Source of the DNA: an uncultured Eubacteriales bacterium
Lineage (GTDB): Bacteria; Bacillota; Clostridia; Oscillospirales; Acutalibacteraceae
Direction of reading: 5' to 3'
Length of the DNA stretch: 64,000 nt
NCBI GenBank assembly: GCA_900540085.1
Contig: UQEU01000001.1
Location: forward strand, 1-64,000
Shown: positions 53,452-63,316 of the stretch, in pieces
Layout: the number at the start of each line of letters is the position of its first letter
Numbering within the stretch: the first letter of the stretch is position 1
Notes under the pieces: model-generated
What the model saw: the letters and a program-made list of their open reading frames with translations, nothing else
The model's database searches: none
What the model was told of the DNA's origin: nothing
Position numbers and translations under genes: made by a program

Positions 53452-56001
53452 TCAGTCAATTTTAACATTACTGCTTTGTCTGCCGTGATATATTGCATTT
53501 CCGATATTTATCGGAGAAAGAAAAACTTTAAGTTGTTTCATCTTTGTCTTAACAGTATTTTTGTCAATTTCAACATCACACAAACTGCTGACACTCAAAC
53601 TTTTTATTTGTTCCTCGACAGTCATACTTTCATCTAAATTCATTGTGACTGTTTTTGAATGATTAGGCAGCAAATCAAAATAGTTGTCGCTGAAAGGAAG
53701 AGTTGATTTTGAACTGTTTATTTTTACAAAACGAGCATATTTATCGCTTTTTAAATTAATGTAAATTTTACCGTCTTCTGCATAACAGTCAAAATTGATT
53801 TTTGCTTTCGGCAAATTCAAATCTTTTTCTTTATTGAACAAAAATACCTTTTGCATCAAAAACTTGTCATTTTTGAAAAGACTGACTGCAAGACCTGTAT
53901 TTTTACTGTTATATTTACTCATCAGCGACTTCATACTGAGTTCAAAAACTTTCTTGTTTTTAACGGCATTTACACGGACAAGTTTACCCGACTTTTCGAT
54001 AGTACCTTTAGAAAAATCAAATATTTCATACTGCACGGTAACATTTTTAGCCTTATTAAAATCATTCAAAGCAAAGATTTTGATATAATCGTCAGTATCT
54101 TCAATCGAAACCGAAAGCGGAGCATTGAAATCCTTTGCAGAATACTGCAAAGACTTATAATTACCCATATAGTCTATGCTCGACCAAGAACAAACACCCC
54201 AGCAATCGTTCAACTGCCAATACATTGAGCCGTTGCATCTGCCTTTATTTCTGCGCCAATGTTCAGTAGCGTCTGCTATGCACTCCTGCTGAGTCACTTG
54301 AGAAAGATATACATAATCTTCAAAGTTCTTCGGAAGATTAAATCTTGACGCCATATAATAAATCATTTTTTCATTGCCGTTTACACACTTTTGATGGGAT
54401 TTAAACACAGGACTTGACAAAGAATAGTCTTTAGGCTCTGCAAACTGTTCAATCATTTTCATATCGGGCAAACTTTCAAAACCAAACTCACTGCAAAAAC
54501 GAGTGTATCGTTTTCTGTAATAATTCATAGGACGAAGTCCGTGCCATACAGTCCACAAATGCGTATCTCCCACATTGTCACTGCACACACCTTTATTGTG
54601 AGAAATACCGATAGGAGAGCCTTGTGTATATGGTGTTGACGCATCAATTTTTCTTATTTCAGGTTCTAAAATATGATAGAAAAACTTTTCGGTCCAATCA
54701 ACATATTTTTTCATATGAGCCCAACCAGAATGCATATCTTCAATCTCGTTGTTACCGTTCCACAATGCTAAAGACGGATGATGACAAATTCTTTTCACAA
54801 CGCTTTCGACTTCTGTCTTAACATTTTCCAAAAAATCATCTTCAAAAAACGGATACGCCTGACACGCAAACTGAAAGTCCTGCCACACGAGAATACCTCT
54901 CTCATCGCAGGCATTATAGAACTCGTCGCTTGCGTAATATCCGCCGCCCCAAATTCTTATCATATTCATATTTGAAAACAGAACGGCATCCAAAAGACTG
55001 TTCAATTTGTTTTCGTCAAATCTTGTAATAAAGCAGTCCGGCGGAATATAGTTTGAACCTTTAATGAACAACGGTACACCGTTTAGAACAAACTGGAAAT
55101 TCCTTCCGTACTCATCTTTTTCTCGATTAAGTTCGATTGTTCTCAGACCGATTTTCTTTTCTGAAAAGTCAAGTTCGTCATCGTCGCCAAACAGTTTAAC
55201 TTTTACGGAATACAAAGGTTGTTCTTTTTTTTGCGACAACTCGTATGTCCACCAAAGCTGAGGATTTTCAACTGTAAACTCGGCACTTTCTCCGACAACT
55301 TTTTGACTTTCTCCGTTTGGATGAGTGAGAGAAATCTCACACTTTACTTCTTTATCACAGTTATATTTTTTAATATTTGTATTGACGCTGACTTTTACCG
55401 ATTTTTCACTGTGCGTCTGGCTGACGCTCACAAAATCTATTTTCGCCGATTTTACAAACTCAAGTTCAATATCATCGGATATTCCGCAGGAAACCAAAAC
55501 AGGTCCCCAATCCCAACCAAAATGATACTGCGGTTTTCTTATGTGAACAATACCGTTTTGACCGTTTGCATTTCTCGGCGTCGGCAATTTTTCATACTTT
55601 TGTGAAACATATTTTACTGCCGAAAAGAAAACAATTCTTATTTCATTTTGTCCTGACTTGAGAAATTCTTTAACAGGAAAACTATGCTCAACAAAACAGT
55701 TATCGGCATTTGACACAAAACAGTCATTTATAAAAATATCGCATACCGTATCAAGCATTTTACAATTCAGAAGTATCTCGTCGAACTCCAAATCTTCATT
55801 TGTAAGTTCAAAAGTCCTCTTATACTCCCAATCTTTTTCGCCTACCCACTGCACATCTTTTTCATTGAGTGCAATATACGGGTCGGGTATGTCTCCGTTT
55901 TGCATCAAATCCAAAAAATTGCATCCGGGAACACTCGCCGTTTTAAACTCCACGTTATTTAGTTCTCTGAACAGCCACTGTCCGTTCAAAAGTTTTTTCA
56001 T
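53452..56001 (-). CDS. Beta-mannosidase, GH2
   Basis: The 849-residue cytosolic enzyme opens with a jelly-roll domain (NGQWLFREL) and has the core features MNMIRIWGGGYYASDEFYNACDERG (quoted in part: RIWGGGYY), the acid/base Glu in LWNGNNEIED (about 435) and the nucleophile region in SEFGFESLPD (about 520). This set fits beta-mannosidases rather than beta-galactosidases. It should cleave terminal beta-mannose from mannan or N-glycan fragments. ATG 56001 has AAAGGA upstream. It is the last gene of a four-gene hydrolase run from 60473. Confidence 0.93.
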   Translation of the reverse strand: MKKLLNGQWLFRELNNVEFKTASVPGCNFLDLMQNGDIPDPYIALNEKDVQWVGEKDWEYKRTFELTNEDLEFDEILLNCKMLDTVCDIFINDCFVSNADNCFVEHSFPVKEFLKSGQNEIRIVFFSAVKYVSQKYEKLPTPRNANGQNGIVHIRKPQYHFGWDWGPVLVSCGISDDIELEFVKSAKIDFVSVSQTHSEKSVKVSVNTNIKKYNCDKEVKCEISLTHPNGESQKVVGESAEFTVENPQLWWTYELSQKKEQPLYSVKVKLFGDDDELDFSEKKIGLRTIELNREKDEYGRNFQFVLNGVPLFIKGSNYIPPDCFITRFDENKLNSLLDAVLFSNMNMIRIWGGGYYASDEFYNACDERGILVWQDFQFACQAYPFFEDDFLENVKTEVESVVKRICHHPSLALWNGNNEIEDMHSGWAHMKKYVDWTEKFFYHILEPEIRKIDASTPYTQGSPIGISHNKGVCSDNVGDTHLWTVWHGLRPMNYYRKRYTRFCSEFGFESLPDMKMIEQFAEPKDYSLSSPVFKSHQKCVNGNEKMIYYMASRFNLPKNFEDYVYLSQVTQQECIADATEHWRRNKGRCNGSMYWQLNDCWGVCSWSSIDYMGNYKSLQYSAKDFNAPLSVSIEDTDDYIKIFALNDFNKAKNVTVQYEIFDFSKGTIEKSGKLVRVNAVKNKKVFELSMKSLMSKYNSKNTGLAVSLFKNDKFLMQKVFLFNKEKDLNLPKAKINFDCYAEDGKIYINLKSDKYARFVKINSSKSTLPFSDNYFDLLPNHSKTVTMNLDESMTVEEQIKSLSVSSLCDVEIDKNTVKTKMKQLKVFLSPINIGNAIYHGRQSSNVKID

Positions 56002-56015
56002 ATACAATTCCTTTC

Positions 56016-56951
56016 TTATTTCAAACTGAAATCTGCAAAAATCGGAAAATGGTCCGAAATATCTTTAAGATATTCGTATGACAATACTGCAAAAGCATCA
56101 ACTTCTGCTTCCCCTTTTAAAAAAATATGGTCATACGACGGATAATCCCAATTCTGCAAATTTCCCACAATTTTATTATTGCAAAGCATTTTTGTATCTT
56201 TTAAATTATTTAAAATATTGCTATACAAATCGGGATAATCAATCGGTTTTGTATTCGGAGTATCTTCCATAGTATTAAAATCGCCTACCGAAAATACGGG
56301 ACATTCATACTTTTCATACAAATCATTTACGCAGGAAATCAATTCGTCTTTTTGAGTATTCATAATATTCATATACATATCTTCTTCGCCTTCACGAAGC
56401 AAACTGAAATGGGTATTCGTAACAGCAAATCTTTTACCGTCTTTCTTTGTTTCAAAAACAGCCCAAACGACCCTTCTTAAACGAGGATTATCTTTTTCCG
56501 AATATGTAAAATTTCCTTTTTCAATGACATTTAATGTATCGGAATTATAAACCATAGCCGTCATTCTGACAAGAGAACCCGTCGATACAGGATAAAGCAT
56601 TTTATAACCTTTCGGCAAATTGTGCTTTATACAACAAAACCAACCGTCGCACATTTCCTGAATGCCAATTACATCGGGTGCGAATTTTTCTATCAAAGAA
56701 ACATATTGCTTTGCTCTTGGTTTAACGGGTTTTCCTCCCCAACTTTTATAACCGACCAAAAGATTAGACGACATTATTCTTATATCTGAATTATTTTGAA
56801 AATATGATTTTTCAAGTTCACTTTCAAAACTCTCAGGAAGTTTTTCATTTGAAATGTTGCCTCTTACCAAATAAACCGATGTCGGTACTATTGCAACAAG
56901 AAGACATACTGCTGCAATTGCCGATAAAATTATTTTAAAACACTTATTCAT
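56016..56951 (-). CDS. Exported endonuclease/exonuclease/phosphatase-family hydrolase
   Basis: The 311-residue protein has an N-terminal signal or anchor (about 4-29) and an EEP domain: RIMSSNL (metal Asn), GIQEMCDGW (Glu), THFSLLREGE, VGDFNTMEDT (Asp, Asn) and a final SDHFPIFADF (Asp-His). It is a phosphodiester or lipid/sugar-phosphate hydrolase working outside the cell. It lies 5 bases after a GH16 lipoprotein gene and 14 before the beta-mannosidase, inside a glycan-use cluster, so its substrate may be a phosphorylated glycan or inositol lipid; this is inference. Confidence 0.88.
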   Translation of the reverse strand: MNKCFKIILSAIAAVCLLVAIVPTSVYLVRGNISNEKLPESFESELEKSYFQNNSDIRIMSSNLLVGYKSWGGKPVKPRAKQYVSLIEKFAPDVIGIQEMCDGWFCCIKHNLPKGYKMLYPVSTGSLVRMTAMVYNSDTLNVIEKGNFTYSEKDNPRLRRVVWAVFETKKDGKRFAVTNTHFSLLREGEEDMYMNIMNTQKDELISCVNDLYEKYECPVFSVGDFNTMEDTPNTKPIDYPDLYSNILNNLKDTKMLCNNKIVGNLQNWDYPSYDHIFLKGEAEVDAFAVLSYEYLKDISDHFPIFADFSLK

Positions 56952-56956
56952 ATAAA

Positions 56957-58003
56957 TCAACCCAAATCCATATTTTCTGTATATTCGGAATCATTTTTTA
57001 TAAATTTTTCATAGTTTTCATTTTGCCAAACTTTTACATAGTCAATCATAAAATCATCTGCATCTTCGTCGTGACTGAATTTGCCGATTTTTTGACCGTG
57101 AGGTCCATAGCCGTCGCCTGCGTCAATTTCAACAGTAAGTCTTAAAAACTCTTTAACTTTTGATACATTGCCGTCTGCTGTTGCCCAAGTCGGCTTTCCG
57201 TCAATATAAAAAACATAGTATTCGGGAGTCCACTTCAAAGCAAATGTATGATACCCATCGTACAAATCCTGTTCAAGATTTCCGATATAGTCGGAAACTT
57301 TGGCATCCTTTCCGTATCCGTCCCACAAAAGTGCGTGTCCCATTTTTGAGTCTTTGCTTTTTCTGAAAGCACTTTCATATATATCTATTTCCGTACCGTC
57401 TTCTCCTTCATTGCCGACTTTTCGCTGATTTGATGACTGAAGCCAAAAAGCAGACCACATACCGTCAGAATTCGGAAACTTTACACGACACTCAAAATAT
57501 CCGAAAGCCTGAGAAAAAAGCAATTCATCGCTTGTACCCTTATTATCATTGCTGTTTCCTACAACTTTTCTTGTTTCGATGCCTGAAGTAAATCTTCCTT
57601 CTTTAGGACAATCGCCGTCACATTTATGATTGTTTTCATATCGTGAATGAATTATGGCATTTGAATCTTTAACTTCAACCATTTCAAGACACCACCAACA
57701 AGCCTGTTCGGGTTTCCTTTTCTTGTCACTTTGCCATCTGACAGCATGAGGAGAAGTTGTCCAAATCTCTTTGCTTCCCTCGTATCTTTCTCCGAAAACG
57801 ATATTTTCGTTCAGTTTTGTTCCGTTAAAGTCATCTTCAAAAACCATATACCATCCGTCTTTGTTGAGTTCGGGCAAAGATAAGTCATAGTCTTGATTTT
57901 TCCAACTGTCATCGTCTTCTTTTCCGGTGTTTTTTGAACAACCGCATAAAATTACGGCAGCTGCAAGCACCGACACCGTGATAAGTGCAAATATTTTTTT
58001 CAT
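56957..58003 (-). CDS. GH16-family glycanase lipoprotein
   Basis: The 348-residue protein has a lipoprotein signal (VILCGCSK, Cys near 22) and a GH16 jelly-roll with the catalytic motif EIDIYES (two Glu around an Asp, about 207-213), preceded by MWSAFWLQSS and followed by WTPEYYVFYIDG. GH16 enzymes cut beta-1,3/1,4-glucans, galactans or host O-glycan chains; the exact linkage is not clear. It would act on the cell surface and feed the cytosolic exo-enzymes. A GGAG site precedes ATG 58003. Confidence 0.93.
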   Translation of the reverse strand: MKKIFALITVSVLAAAVILCGCSKNTGKEDDDSWKNQDYDLSLPELNKDGWYMVFEDDFNGTKLNENIVFGERYEGSKEIWTTSPHAVRWQSDKKRKPEQACWWCLEMVEVKDSNAIIHSRYENNHKCDGDCPKEGRFTSGIETRKVVGNSNDNKGTSDELLFSQAFGYFECRVKFPNSDGMWSAFWLQSSNQRKVGNEGEDGTEIDIYESAFRKSKDSKMGHALLWDGYGKDAKVSDYIGNLEQDLYDGYHTFALKWTPEYYVFYIDGKPTWATADGNVSKVKEFLRLTVEIDAGDGYGPHGQKIGKFSHDEDADDFMIDYVKVWQNENYEKFIKNDSEYTENMDLG

Positions 58004-58043
58004 AAAAAATCTCCTTTATAAATTATTTTTTATTTTTTTGAAC

Positions 58044-60473
58044 TTAAATTCTGTTTTTTATCTTTATGAGTAAGCCCTGTCTTCTTCGCAACTTCTTTGA
58101 AGTAGTTATATCTGTATTTATTTTGAATTTGTTTTCAAAATTGATTTTTTCAGCACTTTTATATCTAAATCCAAGTAATTTTTCATCTATATGCAAAGTA
58201 AATTTTTGTGCTTTGTTTGAAAAATTATAAATAGCGATAAGTGCTTCATTATCTTTTAAATATGTTGTAGTCAAAACATTTTCATTATCTGTACGAGCAG
58301 GATTTTTACTGTGCCAATAGCCGAGCATCTTACTGTTTTCAATTTGAAATTCGTCCCATACTCTGTACATTTGAACGGCGTTTTTATGTCCCCAACCGTA
58401 ACGGTTATTCATAGCATAAATCATACCGAGATATAAATCTCCGCCGCCCTCAAGCATCTGTCCCGTCAAGCCGTACGGAATACCGCTGACTTCGCTGAGC
58501 ATATATTCGGGCGAGTAGTTTTTATATATAAAACCTTCACCGAGCCATATACTGTCAAGAAACGGCAAAATATCTGTATAAAGATTAAGACAACTGATGT
58601 CGCCTGCTCTCTTTTCCTCGTGATTCCACATATGCATATCTATCAAACCGTTTACCTTTTGCAAAACTTTTCTTGCTCGTTCAAGAGTAGTTCTGTCCAA
58701 AGATGTATCGTCAATATATATGCCCTTGATACCGATATTTTCAACGAGCCAATTCAAGCCTTCTATATAATAATTGTCAAGTCGTGTATCGGGTTTCACT
58801 ATAAAAGAAATATCGTGGTCGTTTTTATATTTAACAAACCAACCGGGTATAATATCTTCTCCGAAATTTTCAACAAGCCATTGAGGTTTTTCTTTTTGCC
58901 AAGAATGACTCACGCCTTTTTTTCGCAAAATTATTTCATCGCCGAGTGCTTTATATACAAATGTTTCAGCCATGTGATTGCTATGCTCACGCTCTGTATA
59001 GTAAAGTTTAATTCCGATATTTTTTTCTTTTGCGTAATCAACGGCGTTTTTGAGTCTGTCCGTTTCATAAAACGGATAATTTATAAACGACATTATCATA
59101 TTGCCCTGATGAAAAATTACATCTGTCATACCTTTTTTACAGGCGTTATCAATTTCTTTTGTTTCATTTTTTAATTTATTGTTATGACTGTATCTTACCG
59201 AAAAAGCCTTTTTGTAATCAATAGGTTTAAGAGGTGTAATATGGAGTTCAAAGTCAAATTTTCTTTCCTCTCCCTTTTTAAATAAAAACTTACCTGTTGA
59301 TGCAAAAACACTTACACAATCGCTTTTTGTTTTAACATTCAGCGTACCTTTTCCGTGATTATCCCAAGTTGTCGTGGGAATATTTATCGGCAAATTTTTA
59401 TAAAAAATATTTACGAGCGGTCGGATATAATTTTCCGCTTTAAATTTCACACGCATACCGCAATTTACACTGCCGACATAAAAACAATCGTGATGTTTGT
59501 CATTGTCCCACTTCTCACAAATATCGGCATCTTTAGACGCTCTAACGCCCAATCCGTGCATAAAATCTGCCGAATTTTTATCTACATCTATTTTAAGCCG
59601 AACATCATCTGCCGTAAAGTCTTTTTTAGGATTGACTGAAACTGAATATTTCAAAAGTCCGTCATAGAATAAAACCGAGTTGACATTTGCAACATACAAA
59701 TCGTTTTCACACTTGCACAAAGTCTTAATTTTATTGCCGAAAACAGATGAAATCACTTTACCGTTCGGCAAAGATTTACCGTCGATTAAAAACTCTATAC
59801 TGTTTTTTAAAAGAGTTTTTTGAACACTGCTTTCAAGTTCAACAGCTTCGTCAAAAAATGAAAAAACCTTCGACGGCAAACCGCAACGGCTGAGTTCTAT
59901 TTTTCTTCCGAGAACTGCCAAAGTTGTGGTTTCCGTTTCGCCGTTTGTAAAAAAAGACGGTTTAATATACGGTTTTACAATCGTATCGTCTTGATACAAA
60001 GTCGAATTTAACCACTTCAATCTTGAAAGACGCCACAAATCGTTATATCCGTTATTTTCCACCTGTTCATTTGTGATAGAAACCTCGAGTTTAAAATCTT
60101 TCACGCCTATATCGGTAATTATTTTAACACTGCATTTTGTTGTTTTTACAATTTTTTCTTTTGCCTGCACAACGAAAAACAACGGTTGAATGTTGTCTTT
60201 TTTCAGATATACGGTTTGTTTACCTTTATTTCCGAACTTATCAACAATATCCGTATTTACACAAAATCCGTCAAGACTGTCATTTTCAAAGTCGAAAATA
60301 ATTTCTTTAATTGTTTCTCCGCAGTTTGAAACGGCACCTATCTGAACAACATAGGCCTCATTGCAAGACATCTTAATCTTTTCGCACGAGGACATTTTTT
60401 CTTTTCCGTTTAAAATGCTCAAATCATCAAAATGAATTATTTTATCCACTCTGTCAAATAAATATAAATCCAT
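58044..60473 (-). CDS. GH123-like/DUF6067 glycoside hydrolase-type protein
   Basis: The 809-residue soluble protein has an N-terminal beta-sandwich part (about 1-130), then RLSRLKWLNSTLYQDDTIV, a pattern I know from the GH123 N-terminal and DUF6067 families. A predicted TIM-barrel lies at about 460-700, with IKGIYIDDTSLDR (acidic pair DD), ISCLNLYTDILPFLDSIWLGEGF and a C-terminal beta domain. GH123 enzymes act on beta-GalNAc. The catalytic Asp-Glu pair is not certain here. It is the first gene of the hydrolase run and is divergent from the AraC-type gene. Start at ATG 60473. Confidence 0.7.
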   Translation of the reverse strand: MDLYLFDRVDKIIHFDDLSILNGKEKMSSCEKIKMSCNEAYVVQIGAVSNCGETIKEIIFDFENDSLDGFCVNTDIVDKFGNKGKQTVYLKKDNIQPLFFVVQAKEKIVKTTKCSVKIITDIGVKDFKLEVSITNEQVENNGYNDLWRLSRLKWLNSTLYQDDTIVKPYIKPSFFTNGETETTTLAVLGRKIELSRCGLPSKVFSFFDEAVELESSVQKTLLKNSIEFLIDGKSLPNGKVISSVFGNKIKTLCKCENDLYVANVNSVLFYDGLLKYSVSVNPKKDFTADDVRLKIDVDKNSADFMHGLGVRASKDADICEKWDNDKHHDCFYVGSVNCGMRVKFKAENYIRPLVNIFYKNLPINIPTTTWDNHGKGTLNVKTKSDCVSVFASTGKFLFKKGEERKFDFELHITPLKPIDYKKAFSVRYSHNNKLKNETKEIDNACKKGMTDVIFHQGNMIMSFINYPFYETDRLKNAVDYAKEKNIGIKLYYTEREHSNHMAETFVYKALGDEIILRKKGVSHSWQKEKPQWLVENFGEDIIPGWFVKYKNDHDISFIVKPDTRLDNYYIEGLNWLVENIGIKGIYIDDTSLDRTTLERARKVLQKVNGLIDMHMWNHEEKRAGDISCLNLYTDILPFLDSIWLGEGFIYKNYSPEYMLSEVSGIPYGLTGQMLEGGGDLYLGMIYAMNNRYGWGHKNAVQMYRVWDEFQIENSKMLGYWHSKNPARTDNENVLTTTYLKDNEALIAIYNFSNKAQKFTLHIDEKLLGFRYKSAEKINFENKFKINTDITTSKKLRRRQGLLIKIKNRI

Positions 60474-60525
60474 ATTTGCCCCTTTTAAAATTTTATATTA
60501 TAATTTTGATTATAAATAAAATAAT

Positions 60526-60554
60526 TTGAAAGTAAATTCAAAATACGGTATAAT
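60526..60554 (+). promoter_or_regulatory. Promoter of the AraC-type gene
   Basis: TTGAAA (60526-60531), 17 bases and a perfect TATAAT (60549-60554), about 33 bases before the ATG at 60588. Confidence 0.7.
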
Positions 60555-60587
60555 ACATATATAAATCGGAAATCGGAGTTTAAAAAA

Positions 60588-61523
60588 ATGTATCAAAGCA
60601 ATTCATTTTATATTGAAAGGCAAAACGAAATTAAGAATTTCAGTCCACAAGTACACAGTATCTTCAATATTTTAGCTGATGAAACATACACGCACTTTAA
60701 CACGTAAGACGAAAAATCACAGCATCCTGAAAATATAACTGCGTTCATTCACTGTGTTGACGGAAAAGGCGAAATCACTTTAGAAAACGGCAAAAAAATC
60801 ATACTTCAAAAAATTAAATTTGTAATGTTAAAATTCAACGATATTGTAAAATACAAAAGTATATCAAATATTTGGGGCTATCGTTGGGTAAATTTTGTTT
60901 TAAAACACCCGACTGAAGAGTTTTGTCTGAATAAAATATATAAAGCATCGCTCACCGACAATTCAAATTTGATATTCAATAAAATGCTTAACCACGCCAC
61001 TTCCAAAATTCAAAATGAAAACTACATAGACGCTTTATTTAGCCTATATGTTTACGCAATATTTCTTCATAAAGAGCAGGAAGAAATTAACTATTTAACT
61101 CCCAACAACAAAAAATTGATAGATGAAATATGCTCGTACATTGACCAAAAAATTTATTCTAAAATTTCGGTTGATGAAATTTCCGATTTTTTTGATATTT
61201 CTTCAAGAAGACTTCATCAAATATTTTCAAAAGAACTCGGCATTTCCCCTAAAAAATATATCATAGACAAAAAAATGAAAAAGGCATACAAATTAATCAC
61301 AGAACCTTCTCTTCCTATAAATAAAATTGCGTATTCCCTTTCATTTAGCTCCCCGTATCACTTTTCTTATGAATTTACAAAAATATACCATCAGGCACCG
61401 TCGATGATAAGAAAACGGAACTTCAAAAAGAAAATATTTTTAAAACCGATAATTCAAAAGATGATAAATAATTGCAAAAAAGCAGTCAAAACTTGTTCGT
61501 TGTTTGACTGCTTTTTCATTTAA
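60588..61523 (+). pseudogene. AraC-family regulator with an in-frame nonsense codon
   Basis: From ATG 60588 (GGAG site 9 bases upstream, good promoter) the frame runs 39 codons to a TAA at 60705-60707, then stays open in the same frame to 61523. The whole would give about 311 residues: an N-terminal cupin-like sensor (HCVDGKGEITLENGKKI) and a C-terminal double helix-turn-helix (KISVDEISDFFDISSRRLHQIF, quoted in part: SVDEISDFFDIS; and INKIAYSLSFSSPYHFSYEF in part). Restart at ATG 60825 would give a 232-residue protein without most of the sensor. The last codons coincide with a terminator hairpin. Its natural target is the divergent hydrolase operon. Confidence 0.8.
61477..61516. terminator. 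Terminator lying within the end of the AraC-type frame
   Basis: AAAAAGCAGTCAAA (61477-61490) pairs with TTTGACTGCTTTTT (61503-61516). The stem overlaps the last 15 codons of the AraC-type frame, which stops at 61521. Confidence 0.85.
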
Positions 61524-61565
61524 TCTTAATTAGTTTTATTTTTTCAACATCAAAAAAGAAATTTA

Positions 61566-62213
61566 TTAAAACAATTTAGGTATGTACGACGGCTCATCAA
61601 TAATAACCGACGGATTTTCTTTAAAAAGTTCATCGAACTTTCTAAATCCCCAAGTTACTCCGACAGCCTCAATACCTGCGTTATTTGCCGTTTGCATATC
61701 TATATTTGTATCGCCGAAATAGAGTGCCTCTGACCTTTTACAGCCGGCCTGTTCCACTGCTTTGACAGCCATAGTCGGATTTGGTTTTGTAGGCACGCCG
61801 TCAACCTGACCGACTATTACATCGAAAAAGTTTTCTCCAAAGAAACAGTCGAGTATTCCGACAGCGGATTCCTGAACCTTATTTGTGCAGACACAAACTT
61901 TAATTCCTTTTTCTTTAATTTCTTTTATGGCGTCAATAATTCCGTCATACGGTTTTGTTTTGTTTAATTTGTTTTTATCATAGTATTCCATAAAAACATC
62001 GAACGCTTTGTCAAGTTCTTTTTCAGACAATTTGCCTTCAAAAATTCTCTCCACAAGTTTTCTGTTACCGTTTCCTACAAAATATTTATACTCGTCGTAT
62101 GACCACTCTTTATCTTTGCCGAACTGTTTGAGTGTATAGTTTCCTGCGTCGCCCAAATCTTCGATAGTATTTATAAGCGTACCGTCAAGGTCAAACACTG
62201 CGCATTTAATCAT
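61566..62213 (-). CDS. HAD-family phosphatase, Gph/PGP-like
   Basis: The 215-residue hydrolase has the motifs DLDGTLINT (nucleophile Asp, about 8), CTNK (about 112), the Lys in KPNP and GDTNIDMQTANNAG (about 164). The cap domain is helical, as in phosphoglycolate phosphatase. The physiological substrate cannot be read. Start: ATG 62213 with AAAGGTGAT upstream; a longer frame reaches into potD but lacks a ribosome site. It follows potD by 29 bases. Confidence 0.92.
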   Translation of the reverse strand: MIKCAVFDLDGTLINTIEDLGDAGNYTLKQFGKDKEWSYDEYKYFVGNGNRKLVERIFEGKLSEKELDKAFDVFMEYYDKNKLNKTKPYDGIIDAIKEIKEKGIKVCVCTNKVQESAVGILDCFFGENFFDVIVGQVDGVPTKPNPTMAVKAVEQAGCKRSEALYFGDTNIDMQTANNAGIEAVGVTWGFRKFDELFKENPSVIIDEPSYIPKLF

Positions 62214-62242
62214 TAAAAAATCACCTTTAATTCTTGTACTGT

Positions 62243-63316
62243 TTATGATGCCTTTATTTTCATCCATAAATCAGTATAATATTTTTCTGTTTCTGTACCG
62301 AGATAGTTAAATACTTCTGAATTTTCTATTATTTCTTCTGAAGGAAAAATTTCTTCTTCACTCTTTACTTCTTCATCCAAACTGTCATATACTGCCTGAT
62401 TTGGAGTTGAGTAATAAATATAGTCAAAATTCATTGTCGCAATATCTTCACGGCACATAAAATTTAAAAACTTTTCTGCATTTTCTTTATTTGTACAACT
62501 TTTTGGAATTACCCATGAATCCATCCAAATATTTGTGCCTTCTTGCGGAACTGAAAAAGCAAGGTTTTCATTTTCCTCAAAAGCAAGATATGCTTCGCCA
62601 TTGTAAATAACCGACATATATGCACTGCCGCTGCTTACCTTATTTCTTGCAGCTTCATCAAGCAAATAGGACTGAACAAGCGGTTTTTGTTCAACCAAAA
62701 GTTCAGACGCTTTGTCAAGTTCATTTTTGTCTTTTGTATTCAAATCGTAACCTAAAAGTTTTAAAGCGACAAACATTGAATCTCGCTCACTGTTAGGCAT
62801 TACAATTTTTCCTTTATACTTTTCGTCAAACAAAACATTCCAAGAAGAAACATCTTCTTTTGAAACTTTTTCCGTATTGTACAAGATACCTACCGTTCCC
62901 CAAAAATGAGGGATACTGTATTCTAAATTTTTGTCAAAACTTCTTGACATTTTTTTATATGTTTCGCCTATGTTTTCAAAGTTGGGAACACTTGAATAGT
63001 CAATAGGTAAAACGAGATTTTCATTTATAAGTTTTTCTACCATATAGTCTGATGTGCATATTACATCATACTCATTTGCCCCCAAAGTCGCCTTTGCATA
63101 CATATCTTCAGGTGCTGCATATTCCTCATATACAATTTCTATTCCTGTTTCTTCTTCAAAAATTTTCATTATTTCAGGGTCAAAATAGTCGCCGTATGCA
63201 AAAACATAGAGTTTATTTTCTGCTTTTTTTGAAGTGCAGGAAGTCATAAACATTGCCGTTGTCAAAACCAATGCCATAACGAGAGATACCGACTTTAAAA
63301 AATGTATTTTTTTCAT
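62243..63316 (-). CDS. potD: Spermidine/putrescine-binding lipoprotein of an ABC importer
   Basis: The 357-residue protein has a signal peptide with lipobox (MFMTSC, Cys near 27) and the family patterns LYVFAYGDYFDPEIM, FEEETGIEIVYEEY, TSDYMVEKL, VGILYNTEKV and WVIPKSCTNKENAEKFLNF. It captures polyamines outside the membrane. ATG 63316 overlaps the potC stop by 4 bases (ATGA), so they are translated together. The other genes, potA and potB, should lie to the right of the window. Confidence 0.95.
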   Translation of the reverse strand: MKKIHFLKSVSLVMALVLTTAMFMTSCTSKKAENKLYVFAYGDYFDPEIMKIFEEETGIEIVYEEYAAPEDMYAKATLGANEYDVICTSDYMVEKLINENLVLPIDYSSVPNFENIGETYKKMSRSFDKNLEYSIPHFWGTVGILYNTEKVSKEDVSSWNVLFDEKYKGKIVMPNSERDSMFVALKLLGYDLNTKDKNELDKASELLVEQKPLVQSYLLDEAARNKVSSGSAYMSVIYNGEAYLAFEENENLAFSVPQEGTNIWMDSWVIPKSCTNKENAEKFLNFMCREDIATMNFDYIYYSTPNQAVYDSLDEEVKSEEEIFPSEEIIENSEVFNYLGTETEKYYTDLWMKIKAS

